Positions 31,926 through 42,157 of a DNA stretch of 64,000 nt are shown here, piece after piece (the stretch's first letter is position 1; the number at the start of each line of letters is the position of its first letter). The notes below the pieces were generated by a model. It was given only the letters and a program-made list of their open reading frames with translations, had not been told where the DNA came from and made no database searches. Position numbers and translations under genes: made by a program. This DNA comes from Variovorax sp. Root473. Lineage in GTDB: Bacteria > Pseudomonadota > Gammaproteobacteria > Burkholderiales > Burkholderiaceae_C. Location of the stretch: positions 1 through 64,000 of the forward strand of contig NZ_LMEV01000013.1 of NCBI RefSeq assembly GCF_001426505.1. Direction: 5' to 3'.

Positions 31926-33556
31926 CCGACGCGCATGGCGCCCTCTCGCTGCTGGCCCGCGGGCTGGCCGGCATCGATGTCGACGTGCAGCCGCTGGCCG
32001 GCGCACGCGCCGTGCTCACGGGCCGCCGGCTGCTGTTGCCCGAGGGTGACGAGGCCGTGCGCCTGCACCGCGCGATGGTGGCGCATGCGGTCGCGCACCT
32101 GCGTTATTCAACGCCTGCGCGGCCGGCGCGCATGCTCAAGCCGATGGGCATCGCCATCGTCTCGGCGCTCGAAGACGCGCGCGTCGAGCGGCTGCTGTGC
32201 CGCGACTTTCCCGGCCTGCATGGCTGGTTCACTGCCGGGCTTCCGCCCGCGCCCGATCCGCTGGATCTGCGCTTTGCCGCGCTGGTCGCACGCATGGACC
32301 GCTTGCTGCTGCTAGCCGATGCGCAGGACGACAACCACTGGGTGAACAAGGCGCGCCGCCTGTTCGACGAGACCGTCGCGCGCGCGGGGCTGGAGGACTA
32401 CGACGCCTTCCGCGCCATCGCCTCGATCCTCGCCAACGACCTCGGCCAGATGCGCGTGCGCTTCGAGCCGCAGGAGTACGCCGTGCCCGCGCCCTGGCGC
32501 GACGACAACAGCTACCTGTGGGATTTCGGCGAGGCCGAGACACCACCCGACGACGCCATCGCGCTGCAGCAGACGGGCGTGCGACCACCGCCACCTTCCA
32601 AGGCACCGAACGAAGGCAACGAAGCCCCACCCGAAGGCATCGCCGACATGGAGCTCGGCCGCTACACCTACCCCGAATGGGACCGCACGCAGGAGCGCCT
32701 GCGCCCCGACTGGTGCACGGTGATCGAGAAGCTGCCCGCGTGGCAGGGCCTGGGCGCGGCAGGCACTTCGGGAGCGGCTGGCGGCGGGCGCATCGTGCCG
32801 CTCGCCCTGCCCCGCGCACGCCACCTCGACCGCACGCACCGCCTGCGCCGCCAGTGGGAAGGCGACGACATCGACCTGAACGCGGCCATCGAGGTGCTGG
32901 TCGATCGCCGCCTGCGCCTGCGGCCCGATGCGCGGCTGTTCATGCGACCCGGCAAGGGGCCGCGCCCATCGAGCGTGCTGGTGCTGCTCGACCTGTCGGA
33001 ATCGGCCAACGACGCGGGCCACGGCGATGGCGCCGTTTCGCTGCTCGACCTGGAGAAACAGGCTGCGCTGCTGCTCGCCGCCTCGAACGCCCGCGGCATC
33101 GACCGGCTCGCCATCCACGGCTTCTCGTCGAACACGCGCGCCGAGGTGTACTACTACCGCCTGCTCGAATTCGGCCAGCCGCTCGCCCCGCCCTCGCGCG
33201 CCATGATCAGCGCGGTGCGCGGGCGCTACTCGACGCGCATGGGCGCCGCGCTGCGCCATGCGGCCTCGCATCTGCAGGCCGAGCCCACGGGGCCGCGCGC
33301 GATCCTGCTGGTGACCGACGGTGCGCCGTCGGACATCGATGTGCACGACCCGAAGTACCTCATCGAAGACGCCCGCCAGGCCGTGGCCGAGGCGCGCGAC
33401 GTCGGCGTGCGCAGCGCCTGCATCGCGGTGGACGGCGCGGCCGACGCGTACGTGCGGCGCATCTTCGGCTGGCGCAACTATTGCATCGCCGACGACGCGC
33501 GCAGCCTGCCGGCGCGGCTGGCCCGCATGAGCACGCGGCTGGCCGCCGCCCATTGA
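31922..33556 (+). CDS. VWA-domain protein, CbbO/NorD type
   Basis: The 544-residue protein has a helical N-terminal half and a proline-rich linker (about 208-240). A C-terminal von Willebrand A domain has the MIDAS metal site: DLSES at 357-361, a Thr in RYSTRMGAALRHA, and TDGAPSD at 465-471. It overlaps the AAA gene and should form the adaptor that ties the ATPase ring to its client. The start overlaps the AAA stop; the longer frame upstream is a shadow. Its place inside an amidase operon hints at maturation or repair of the amide pathway. Confidence 0.85.
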   Translation: MTDAHGALSLLARGLAGIDVDVQPLAGARAVLTGRRLLLPEGDEAVRLHRAMVAHAVAHLRYSTPARPARMLKPMGIAIVSALEDARVERLLCRDFPGLHGWFTAGLPPAPDPLDLRFAALVARMDRLLLLADAQDDNHWVNKARRLFDETVARAGLEDYDAFRAIASILANDLGQMRVRFEPQEYAVPAPWRDDNSYLWDFGEAETPPDDAIALQQTGVRPPPPSKAPNEGNEAPPEGIADMELGRYTYPEWDRTQERLRPDWCTVIEKLPAWQGLGAAGTSGAAGGGRIVPLALPRARHLDRTHRLRRQWEGDDIDLNAAIEVLVDRRLRLRPDARLFMRPGKGPRPSSVLVLLDLSESANDAGHGDGAVSLLDLEKQAALLLAASNARGIDRLAIHGFSSNTRAEVYYYRLLEFGQPLAPPSRAMISAVRGRYSTRMGAALRHAASHLQAEPTGPRAILLVTDGAPSDIDVHDPKYLIEDARQAVAEARDVGVRSACIAVDGAADAYVRRIFGWRNYCIADDARSLPARLARMSTRLAAAH

Positions 33557-33622
33557 CCGAACGACGGAAGAAAGCCAGGGAGAAGCACACAATGAGGGCC
33601 CACACATCCAGGAGACACCCCA

Positions 33623-34777
33623 GTGGCTGACAGGGACCCTCTTCGCGTCGGCATTCTGTATTCCGAGACCGGCGTCACCTCGACCATCGGCCTGTCGCAG
33701 CTGCAGGGCGCGCTGCTGGCCATCGAGGAAATCAATGCGGCCGGCGGCGTCGATGGCCGCGAGCTCGTGGGCGTGCGCTACGACCCGCAATCGAACCCCG
33801 TGCGCTACGCCCAGCTGGCCGAAAAGCTCATCGTGCAGGACCGCGTGAACGTGATCTTCGGCTGCTACATGTCGAGCAGCCGCAAGGCCGTGATCCCGGT
33901 GGTCGAGAAGTGGAACAAGCTGCTGTTCTATCCCACGCTGTACGAAGGCTTCGAGTACTCGGGCAACGTGATCTACACCGGCGCGGCGCCCAACCAGAAC
34001 AGCGTGCAGCTGGCCGAGTTCATGACCACGAACTTCGGCGCGCGCGTGTACCTGATCGGCTCCGACTACATCTACCCCTACGAATCGAACCGCATCATGG
34101 GCGAGCTGGTGATGCAGCGTCCCGGCAGCGAGAAACTCGGCGAACGCTACGTGGCACTCGACGCCACCGAGAAGGACTACCGCGCGATCATGGATGACAT
34201 CCGCGACAAGCGGCCGGACTTCATCTTCTCGACGGTGGTGGGTGACTCGACCGCGAGCCTCTACCGCGCGTATGCCGAGGCGGGCTTCGATCCGAAGACG
34301 ATGCCCATCTCGAGCCTCACGACCTCGGAAGCCGAGATCTCGCAGATGGGCCCCGGCGTGGCCACGGGCCACTTCACGGCGGCGCCGTATTTCCAGTCGA
34401 TCGATTCGCCGGCCAACCAGCGCTGCCTGGCGCGGCTGCGCGCGCGTTTCGGCGACGGCTGCGTGCCCAACCTGTGCTGGGAGGCCTCGTACTTCCAGAT
34501 GCACATCTTCGCCAACGCCTTCCGGCAGGCGGGCACGGACGGCATCGCGGAGATCCTGCCGCACATTCTGGGCAGCGAGTTCGATGCACCACAGGGCCGC
34601 GTGAAGATCGACCCGACCAACCACCACACCTGTCTGTATCCGCGCATCGGCCGGGTCGATGCGCAGGGGCAGTTCACCATCGTCCGGCAGGCCACGCGCG
34701 CGGTGTACCCGGACCCGTACCTCGTCACCCATTCCCTGGGCGACTGGACGGCTAAGCTCGACACGCTGGAGCTCTAG
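33623..34777 (+). CDS. amiC: Amide sensor, AmiC-like
   Basis: The 384-residue protein has a Peripla_BP_6 fold with no signal peptide, as in cytosolic AmiC, which binds amides and controls AmiR by direct contact. Its motifs LRVGILYSETGVTSTIG, FGCYMSSSRKAVIPV and LIGSDYIYPYESN resemble those of the transporter's own binding protein. The GTG start follows an AGGAGAC ribosome-binding site. AmiR is encoded 60 bases downstream. I expect amide binding to release AmiR for antitermination at the leader. Confidence 0.92.
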   Translation: MADRDPLRVGILYSETGVTSTIGLSQLQGALLAIEEINAAGGVDGRELVGVRYDPQSNPVRYAQLAEKLIVQDRVNVIFGCYMSSSRKAVIPVVEKWNKLLFYPTLYEGFEYSGNVIYTGAAPNQNSVQLAEFMTTNFGARVYLIGSDYIYPYESNRIMGELVMQRPGSEKLGERYVALDATEKDYRAIMDDIRDKRPDFIFSTVVGDSTASLYRAYAEAGFDPKTMPISSLTTSEAEISQMGPGVATGHFTAAPYFQSIDSPANQRCLARLRARFGDGCVPNLCWEASYFQMHIFANAFRQAGTDGIAEILPHILGSEFDAPQGRVKIDPTNHHTCLYPRIGRVDAQGQFTIVRQATRAVYPDPYLVTHSLGDWTAKLDTLEL

Positions 34778-34837
34778 GATGACGGCCTGCACTCCTGGAA
34801 CGCCTGCGTTCCCCCACGTCGCGCGAAAGGCCTGAGC

Positions 34838-35491
34838 GTGGACGGCAACGCCCCCAAGCGACACACCCTGCGGGTGACGCCACCACAGCTCAAGGAGCTG
34901 CGGCTGCTGAAGATCGCGGTGATTCACCCCGACGACGCGGACGGCCGTCAGCTCACCCAGCAACTGCAGCGCATCGGCTGCCAGGTGCAGGCCTTCTGGC
35001 CGCCCGTGCAGCACCTGCCCGAGGGCATCGACGTGGCCTTCATGGCCGTGCAGCCCGACTTGATCAACCTGCGCTTCGAATGGACCCAGAGCGAGGACGC
35101 TCCCGCCGTCATTGCCGTCGTGACCTACGAGAACCCGACCATCGTCGAGGCCGTGCTCGAGATCCGCGCCAAGGCCGTGCTGCCGTCTCCGGTGCGATCG
35201 TTCGGGCTGCTATCGGCGCTGGTGGTCGCGCGCGAAGCGCACAAGGAAAGCCGCTCGCTCGCGCGGCGCCTGCGCAAGACCGAAGCCAAGCTGCTCGGCG
35301 TGCGCCAACTGGCCGAGGCCAAGGCCATCCTCATGAAGACGCACGACGTGTCGGAAGGCCAGGCGCACGACCTGATCCGCGAACAGGCCATGAGCAAGCG
35401 CACCACCATGGAAGACATTGCCGCGGCCATCGTCAACGCCAACGAGATCCTCTCGCTGGGCACGCGCAGTAACAAGCCCGGGCCGGGCTGA
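34838..35491 (+). CDS. amiR: ANTAR-domain antitermination regulator, AmiR-like
   Basis: The 217-residue protein has an N-terminal pseudo-receiver domain (LKIAVIHPDDADGRQLTQQL), a coiled-coil region (about 130-155, RSLARRLRKTEAKLLGVR) and a C-terminal ANTAR RNA-binding domain (about 150-207, AEAKAILMKTHDVSEGQAHD). AmiR lacks phosphorylation control and is held inactive by AmiC. It binds hairpins in the operon leader to override a terminator. The leader upstream of this operon has a terminator with a competing hairpin, the expected target. The GTG start gives the usual AmiR length. It ends the operon. Confidence 0.92.
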   Translation: MDGNAPKRHTLRVTPPQLKELRLLKIAVIHPDDADGRQLTQQLQRIGCQVQAFWPPVQHLPEGIDVAFMAVQPDLINLRFEWTQSEDAPAVIAVVTYENPTIVEAVLEIRAKAVLPSPVRSFGLLSALVVAREAHKESRSLARRLRKTEAKLLGVRQLAEAKAILMKTHDVSEGQAHDLIREQAMSKRTTMEDIAAAIVNANEILSLGTRSNKPGPG

Positions 35492-35497
35492 CCGCAC

Positions 35498-36388
35498 TCA
35501 GAGCTGGCGAAAGCCCGTCAGCACCTTCAGCACGCTCTGCGTGGCACCGTCGAGCACGGCATGCTGGCGGTGCGCGATGCCCACGCGGCGCGTGAGCTTG
35601 GGCGTCACCGGCACGACCTGCATGCGGTCGTTGCGCGCCATGTCGGTGGACTTCTGCAGCGGCAACAGTGCGGCGCCATAGCCCGCCGCCACGAGGCTGC
35701 GGATGGCCGCGTCGTAGTTGAGTTCGATGCGCGCGCGCGGCGCAAAACCGGCGGCGGCAAACCACTCCATCGTGAGGCGGTACATGTGCGTGGTTGCCTC
35801 GTTGAAGATCAGCGGCTGCGCCGCGAGCCACGCTGGCGTGACGCGCTTCGGCGCCTTCCAGCGCTGCGGCACGAACGCCATCATGGGCTGCTCGCACCAC
35901 GGCGTGACCACGATGCCACGCACCGGCGGCTGCGGGATGGCGACCAGGCCGATGTCGAGCGTGCCGGCCGCGAGCCGCTCCATGGCCTCGTAAGAGCCGC
36001 GGATGCTCACCTCGACGTCGATGCCCGCGTGCTCCGCCCCCAGCGCCTCGAGCACCTGCGGCAGCAGGTCGACCAGCACGCCGGTCGAAGTGCCCAGCCG
36101 CACGCGGCCCGTGCGGCCCTCGGCCTGGCGCTTGACGGCCTCCACCGCGTCGTCGGTGTCGCGCAACAGCTTGCGCCCGCGCTCCACCAGCGCCGCACCG
36201 GCCGGCGTGGGAAGCACGCGGCGGCTGCCGCGCACCACGAGCGGTGCGCCCAGGCGCGATTCGAGTTCGCTGATGTGCAGGCTTACCGTCGGCTGCGCGA
36301 GGTGCAGCGCCTTGGCCGCCGCCGAGAAGGTGCCCAGGTCGGCGATCGCGATGAAGGTGCGCAGTTGGTCGAGGTTGAGCTGTCGCAT
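35498..36388 (-). CDS. LysR-family regulator
   Basis: The 296-residue protein has the LysR helix-turn-helix (LGTFSAAAKALHLAQPTVSLHISELESRLG) and an effector domain. Its end lies seven bases from the AmiR end, convergent, and it is divergent from the DUF1127 gene 90 bases away. It could regulate that small gene and itself; I see no clear link to the amide operon. The shared gap has TCAGAAAT half-sites on the plus strand that may be its binding sites. Confidence 0.88.
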   Translation of the reverse strand: MRQLNLDQLRTFIAIADLGTFSAAAKALHLAQPTVSLHISELESRLGAPLVVRGSRRVLPTPAGAALVERGRKLLRDTDDAVEAVKRQAEGRTGRVRLGTSTGVLVDLLPQVLEALGAEHAGIDVEVSIRGSYEAMERLAAGTLDIGLVAIPQPPVRGIVVTPWCEQPMMAFVPQRWKAPKRVTPAWLAAQPLIFNEATTHMYRLTMEWFAAAGFAPRARIELNYDAAIRSLVAAGYGAALLPLQKSTDMARNDRMQVVPVTPKLTRRVGIAHRQHAVLDGATQSVLKVLTGFRQL

Positions 36389-36478
36389 CAGAAATGCTGA
36401 TTGAAGGTGTCAGAAATCTCAACTTCCACAATAGCACGCGCCGCCGGAAGATGAGCGCTCCCCTACCAGGAGCCCACC

Positions 36479-36673
36479 GTGACCGCGCCGAAGCCACCGT
36501 CTTTTCATCAACGCCTGTTGCACGCCCTGCACGACTGGCGCCGCCGCGCCGTGACACGCCGCCGCGCTCGCGACGACGTGCAATTGCTGGCGGGCATGAG
36601 CGACCACGACCTGCGCGACCTGGGCATCGGCCGCAGCGAAGTGCCCGAGCTGATCGACCGGCACCGCTACTGA
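36479..36673 (+). CDS. DUF1127 small protein
   Basis: This 64-residue basic protein ends with the DUF1127 motif DDVQLLAGMSDHDLRDLGIGRSEVPELIDR. DUF1127 proteins are small and Arg-rich; some act in RNA turnover or in phosphate and stress responses in alphaproteobacteria, but their role in this lineage is not settled. The GTG start gives the right length and AGGAG lies upstream of it. It is divergent from a LysR gene, which may control it. Confidence 0.85.
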   Translation: MTAPKPPSFHQRLLHALHDWRRRAVTRRRARDDVQLLAGMSDHDLRDLGIGRSEVPELIDRHRY

Positions 36674-36737
36674 TTCGCCGAGCCCTGCGCACGCTTTCTT
36701 CAGGAAGGCGCGCGCGATTTGAGGTTCAATCCGGGGC

Positions 36738-38429
36738 GTGCCCTCCTCTGCCACCCCTGCCCTTCTTTCCATCGAACTCACCTCGCCGCAGTCCGTCGAC
36801 GGACGGCGCGCGGCCTTCCAGTCGCTGTGGCTGCTGGTGCGCATGCAGCACGCCCATGCCCATGGCGGCGGCAGCGGCGTCGTGCGGCTGGCCGACCTGC
36901 GCGGCGAGGTGTCCGACGCCAGCACGCTGCGCATGGTCGTGAGCCGTGCGTTCCGCGACTTCAAGGCCTGGGGCCTGGAGGTTGGCTGGGGCGAAGACCT
37001 GCAGCGCGAGCCGCGCTTTCTCAACGCCGAGCGGCGCAGCCAGGGTCCGTTCTGGCTGCCGGCCGCGCAGGCCAAGCGCCTGCGCCTGCTCGTGGACAAC
37101 CGCCCGGCGACCGCCGCCGAGGTGGCGTCGTTCCTCGGCCTGCGTTCGCGCAAGGCGCAGGCCGCCGGCACGATCACGCCGCCCGACGCCGTGCACCTGC
37201 AGGACGCCGCCTTCTGGAAGCAGCTGGTCGCCTCGCAGCAGGCCGCGCGGCAAGGCCGGCTGATGTCGCCCGTGGCGGGGGGCAACGGCGCAGGCAGCGC
37301 GCTCGAAACCATCCGCCTGGCCGGTACGCTGGCCGCCAGCGACTTCCAGCGCGCGCTGGTCACCCTCAACGAGGCGATGTTGTGGCGCCGGCTCGGCGAC
37401 AACGAGCAGGCGCGCCGCCGGCTGCAGGCGCTCAAGAAGCAAAGGCTCGCGCACCATGTGGCGGGCAACGACTACCTCGGCGCGATGGAGTGCATCGTCT
37501 CGGCGTGGTGCGCCTACACCGCGCGCGACCTGCCGCTGGCGCAGTCGCTGCTGGGCGGCATGGCGCAAGACCCGGCGCGCGCGCTGGTGCTGCGCCACCA
37601 CCCCGACGTGCGCTTCGAGTGGTGCAACCTGTGGGCGCTGGCCTGCCGCTCGCGCGCCCTCGCACAGGCCACCGACGACCGGTCGGCCGCTGCGGCGCTC
37701 GCCGAAGAGTCGCTGCAGCGCTTCGGCGAAGCACTGGCGGCAGCCTTCGAATCGCACTCCTTCGATGCCGCGCAGCACGTGGCCGCCAACATGGGCATGG
37801 CCGCGTGGCTGTTCGACCGCGTGGGCCTGGGAGACCTGCCGGCGCTCGCGCACGACGGCCACCGGGCCGACACCACGCGCCGCGCGGTGCAGTGGATCGC
37901 CTTCAGCGAATGGCTGTGCGGCCACACCGACGGCCAGGGCCGCTCGGCATGGAACGCGATCTACCTGATGCGCATCGCACGCGGCCACTGCCGGCCCGAC
38001 ACGCAACCCACGCTCGCGCAGTTCCGCGCACAGAAGCCGCTCGATCCGTCCGCGATCTCGAAGCTCGCGGGTCCGCTCGCCGATGCCTTCGACGCCGCCA
38101 ACTGGCCCGCGCGCTGGGTCGATGTGGCACAGGCGCGGCTGGCCGATCACGAGGCAGGCCGACGCCGATACCCCGGCTTGCAGCAGGGCAGCCTGCTGTT
38201 CGAGCACGCGTGGTACGCGGCGCACGCGGGCGACCTGAAGGCGGCCGAGCACTCGCTGGGCCTGCTGCGCGAGGTGCTGCCGCAGCTGGTGCCGAGCGAC
38301 CGCGCCTACTTCACCGAGTCGTGGAACGATGCGCTGCCGGCCGAACTGGTGCTGGAGGCGAAGCCGCCGCGGCGGCCGTCGGCCCGGCGCACCGCCCTCT
38401 TGCCAAGAAAAGGGCCGAGACCCGAATGA
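36738..38429 (+). CDS. Uncharacterised 563-residue protein, TPR-like helical
   Basis: I do not recognise this protein. The first 100 residues (LTSPQSVDGRRAAFQSLWLLVRMQHA) suggest a small helical domain, followed by TFLGLRSRKA-like and TPPDAVHL segments. From about residue 190 it is Ala/Leu-rich and helical, with repeats such as ALVTLNEAMLWRRLGDNEQARRRLQALKKQ-type segments typical of TPR solenoids. There is no signal peptide or membrane segment. The C-terminal 25 residues are basic and disordered-looking. The GTG start follows DUF1127 by 64 bases. Function is unknown; a scaffold or regulatory role is conceivable. Confidence 0.7.
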   Translation: MPSSATPALLSIELTSPQSVDGRRAAFQSLWLLVRMQHAHAHGGGSGVVRLADLRGEVSDASTLRMVVSRAFRDFKAWGLEVGWGEDLQREPRFLNAERRSQGPFWLPAAQAKRLRLLVDNRPATAAEVASFLGLRSRKAQAAGTITPPDAVHLQDAAFWKQLVASQQAARQGRLMSPVAGGNGAGSALETIRLAGTLAASDFQRALVTLNEAMLWRRLGDNEQARRRLQALKKQRLAHHVAGNDYLGAMECIVSAWCAYTARDLPLAQSLLGGMAQDPARALVLRHHPDVRFEWCNLWALACRSRALAQATDDRSAAAALAEESLQRFGEALAAAFESHSFDAAQHVAANMGMAAWLFDRVGLGDLPALAHDGHRADTTRRAVQWIAFSEWLCGHTDGQGRSAWNAIYLMRIARGHCRPDTQPTLAQFRAQKPLDPSAISKLAGPLADAFDAANWPARWVDVAQARLADHEAGRRRYPGLQQGSLLFEHAWYAAHAGDLKAAEHSLGLLREVLPQLVPSDRAYFTESWNDALPAELVLEAKPPRRPSARRTALLPRKGPRPE

Positions 38430-38559
38430 AGCCTCCTGAACTGAGCTCAAAGAGCTGGCATTTTTGGCCTGCTTGTATGTGCTCTGTGCTGGGCCACGCG
38501 ATCAAGGAACTCCACTTGGAGGCATCACCACAGAACTGTTCGTGGAAAGACAGGTTCAC

Positions 38560-39183
38560 CTACTTCTCTTTCTTCAGAAGCTTCATGATCGCGCGAGTGT
38601 TGTGATACGGCCAATTCATGCTTGAAAAGAACATGGCCGCGAGCAGCAGCATGAGCGCGACTATGGTGAGACCAAAGAACTGCAATCGCCCGAATTGGGA
38701 GCCCGCATAGGCGGCAAGACCAATGACAACCAGCGCATATCCTCCGGTGGCCCAGCAAAGTATCGTGACAAACCACCTGAATGCGTGATCGATCCACCCA
38801 AGCCTTGCTTCCAACTTCGTGTCACTCAGCTTGATGTTCGTGTACGCCCGTCGAAGTTGCGCCCAAGAAATCTCCCGTTGATGCTTCTTCTGAAATTTCA
38901 CTAACGCAATGCGCATCTCTGCATCAGCCGAGATGCCGTAGTAGCGCTTGAAGGCGTAGTGTTCGAGATGCTCGCGAAGAAATTCATTGGCATCCTTTGT
39001 CAGCCTCCCTGTTTCAAGAAGCTCCTTTGCAAGCGTGTGCTCCTTTTCCTGCTTCTGGGAGAAGTGCTCGAAAACCTTGAACGGTTCCTTCTTCAGGACG
39101 TAGTAGATCGCGAGCGCAAGAAACGCTATCCACATCTTGTCGGTGGTAGCGTTCTGGACGAAGAATTCCGCGAGTTTTTCCAT
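38560..39183 (-). CDS. Membrane protein in a lower-GC patch, unknown function
   Basis: The 207-residue protein starts MEKLAEFFVQNATTDKMWIAFLALAIYYVL with one transmembrane segment. A long charged helical stretch rich in Lys and Glu follows (about 35-130), and the protein ends with two further hydrophobic segments and a basic tail (LLKKEK). The gene and its flanks are visibly lower in GC and use AT-rich codons unlike the rest of the window, suggesting recent transfer. No family is recognised. A longer frame (53 more codons) was rejected because it starts with a Cys-rich stretch in unlikely codons. Confidence 0.65.
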   Translation of the reverse strand: MEKLAEFFVQNATTDKMWIAFLALAIYYVLKKEPFKVFEHFSQKQEKEHTLAKELLETGRLTKDANEFLREHLEHYAFKRYYGISADAEMRIALVKFQKKHQREISWAQLRRAYTNIKLSDTKLEARLGWIDHAFRWFVTILCWATGGYALVVIGLAAYAGSQFGRLQFFGLTIVALMLLLAAMFFSSMNWPYHNTRAIMKLLKKEK

Positions 39184-39265
39184 AGTGCTTAAGTTGCGAG
39201 GACGTTGTGCGTTCGAACATTTGAAGAAAAATAGCCTCCCAACAGAATTGGGCGACTCAGTATTC

Positions 39266-39868
39266 TCATGGTCGTAGCAATTCGGCTCCGACTTGACCCA
39301 ATAGCGTCGATCGCACTCGTTCACGCAGCACCGGCAATACATCGCTCTCGAACCACGGGTGGTGCTTGAGCCAACCCGTGTTGCGCGGTGACGGATGCGG
39401 CAGCGGGACGAAGCGCGGCGCGTAGTCCGCGAAAGCTTCGACCGTTTCCGTCACGCCCCCGCGCGCACGCTTGCCGAGAAAGTGGCGCTGCGCGTACTGG
39501 CCGATGAGCAGCGTCAGTTCCACCTGCTGCATCTGCGCGAACAGCTTCTCGTGCCACAGCGCGGCGCATTCCTTGCGCGGCGGCAGGTCACCGCTCTTGC
39601 CACGGCCCGGGTAGCAATAGCCCATGGGCACGATCGCGATGCGCGACGCGTCGTAGAACACTTCGCGGTCGATGCCGAGCCAGCGGCGCAGCTGGTCGCC
39701 GCTCTTGTCGTTCCACGGCACGCCGGTCTGGTGCACCGTGAGGCTGGGCGCCTGGCCGACGATCAGCAGCCGCGCGCTCGCACTCGCCTGCACGATCGGG
39801 CGCGGCCCGAGCGGCAAATAAGCCTCGCACGCACGGCAGGCGCGGACCTCGGCGAGCAACGCATCCAC
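39266..39868 (-). CDS. Uracil-DNA glycosylase-family protein
   Basis: The 200-residue protein has LLAEVRACRACEAYLPLGPRP, the glycosylase motif A-like LIVGQAPSLTVHQTGVPW, and the late FVPLPHPSPRNTGWLK matching the HPSxRN active-site loop. Such proteins remove uracil or related bases from DNA. The GTG start yields DALLAEVRAC at the N-terminus; an ATG at 39907 would add 13 residues and overlap the upstream gene, so the start is uncertain. It lies eleven bases after the PEP-mutase-like gene on the same strand. Confidence 0.75.
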   Translation of the reverse strand: MDALLAEVRACRACEAYLPLGPRPIVQASASARLLIVGQAPSLTVHQTGVPWNDKSGDQLRRWLGIDREVFYDASRIAIVPMGYCYPGRGKSGDLPPRKECAALWHEKLFAQMQQVELTLLIGQYAQRHFLGKRARGGVTETVEAFADYAPRFVPLPHPSPRNTGWLKHHPWFESDVLPVLRERVRSTLLGQVGAELLRP

Positions 39869-39878
39869 GACGATGAAA

Positions 39879-40709
39879 CTAATCGGCGAACGGACGGAAG
39901 AAAGCATTGAGTTCAGCGCCCGGCGTGGCATCGGCAAAGCCGTCGAAGCGGCCCTGCTCGGCCAGCGTGCGCGCGGCGCGGATGAAGCCGCCCCAGGCCG
40001 CGCGCGCCATGCCGCCGCCCACGCTGACGCGGCGCACGCCGAGCGCGGCGATGTCCGCCATCGTGAGATCGCTGGTCGCGCCGACCAGCAGGTTGACCGG
40101 CTTGGGCGCGACGGCGGCCACCACGGCGGCGATCTGCTCGCGCGTCTTGATGCCGGGCGCGTAGAGGCAGTCGGCGCCGGCCTCGGCGTACGCACGCAGG
40201 CGCGCGATGGCGTCGTCGAGATCGGGACGGTTGGCAAAGAAGTTTTCGGCGCGGCCAACGAGCAGCGTGTCGCCGCCCGCGGCGTCGATGGCCCGGCGCG
40301 CGGCGCGCAGGCGCTCGACCGCGACGTCGATGGGAAACAGCGGATCGTCGGGATTGCCCGTCGAATCCTCGATCGACAGGCCCGCCACGCCGGTCTCGAC
40401 TGCGAGGCGCACGCTCTCGGCCACGCCCTGCGCGTCGGCGGCGAAGCCATTCTCGAAGTCGGCGTTCACCGGCAGGTCGGTGGCGGCCACGAGTTCACGC
40501 AGGTGCGCGAGGATCCGGTCGCGCGACATGGCGCCGTCTGCATGGCCCTGCGACCACGCGAAGCCCGAGCTGGTGGTGGCCAGCGCCTGGTAGCCCAAAC
40601 CTTCGAGGTAGCGCGCGCTGCCGGTGTCCCAGGGGTTGGGAATGACGAAGCAGCCTTGTTCGTGGAGGGCGCGGAAGGCGGCGCGCTTGTCGGCAACGGT
40701 GCGGGTCAT
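39879..40709 (-). CDS. Isocitrate lyase/PEP mutase-family protein
   Basis: The 276-residue protein has the family's barrel motifs: NPWDTGSARYLEGLGYQALATTSSG near the N-terminus, NADFENGFA, GLSIEDSTG and a late RRVSVGGGMARAAW. Members include oxaloacetate decarboxylases, phosphonopyruvate hydrolases and methylisocitrate lyases that make or break C-C or C-P bonds next to a carboxylate with Mg2+. The exact reaction is not deducible. It is co-oriented with the glycosylase gene downstream and preceded by the serine deaminase. Confidence 0.83.
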   Translation of the reverse strand: MTRTVADKRAAFRALHEQGCFVIPNPWDTGSARYLEGLGYQALATTSSGFAWSQGHADGAMSRDRILAHLRELVAATDLPVNADFENGFAADAQGVAESVRLAVETGVAGLSIEDSTGNPDDPLFPIDVAVERLRAARRAIDAAGGDTLLVGRAENFFANRPDLDDAIARLRAYAEAGADCLYAPGIKTREQIAAVVAAVAPKPVNLLVGATSDLTMADIAALGVRRVSVGGGMARAAWGGFIRAARTLAEQGRFDGFADATPGAELNAFFRPFAD

Positions 40710-40767
40710 GGAGTCTCGGCTTTCTGTGGTTCAAGACAGTGAGCCGGCCATTCTGACGCAGCCGTCG

Positions 40768-42150
<1,383 letters not shown>

Positions 42151-42157
42151 CAGCGCA

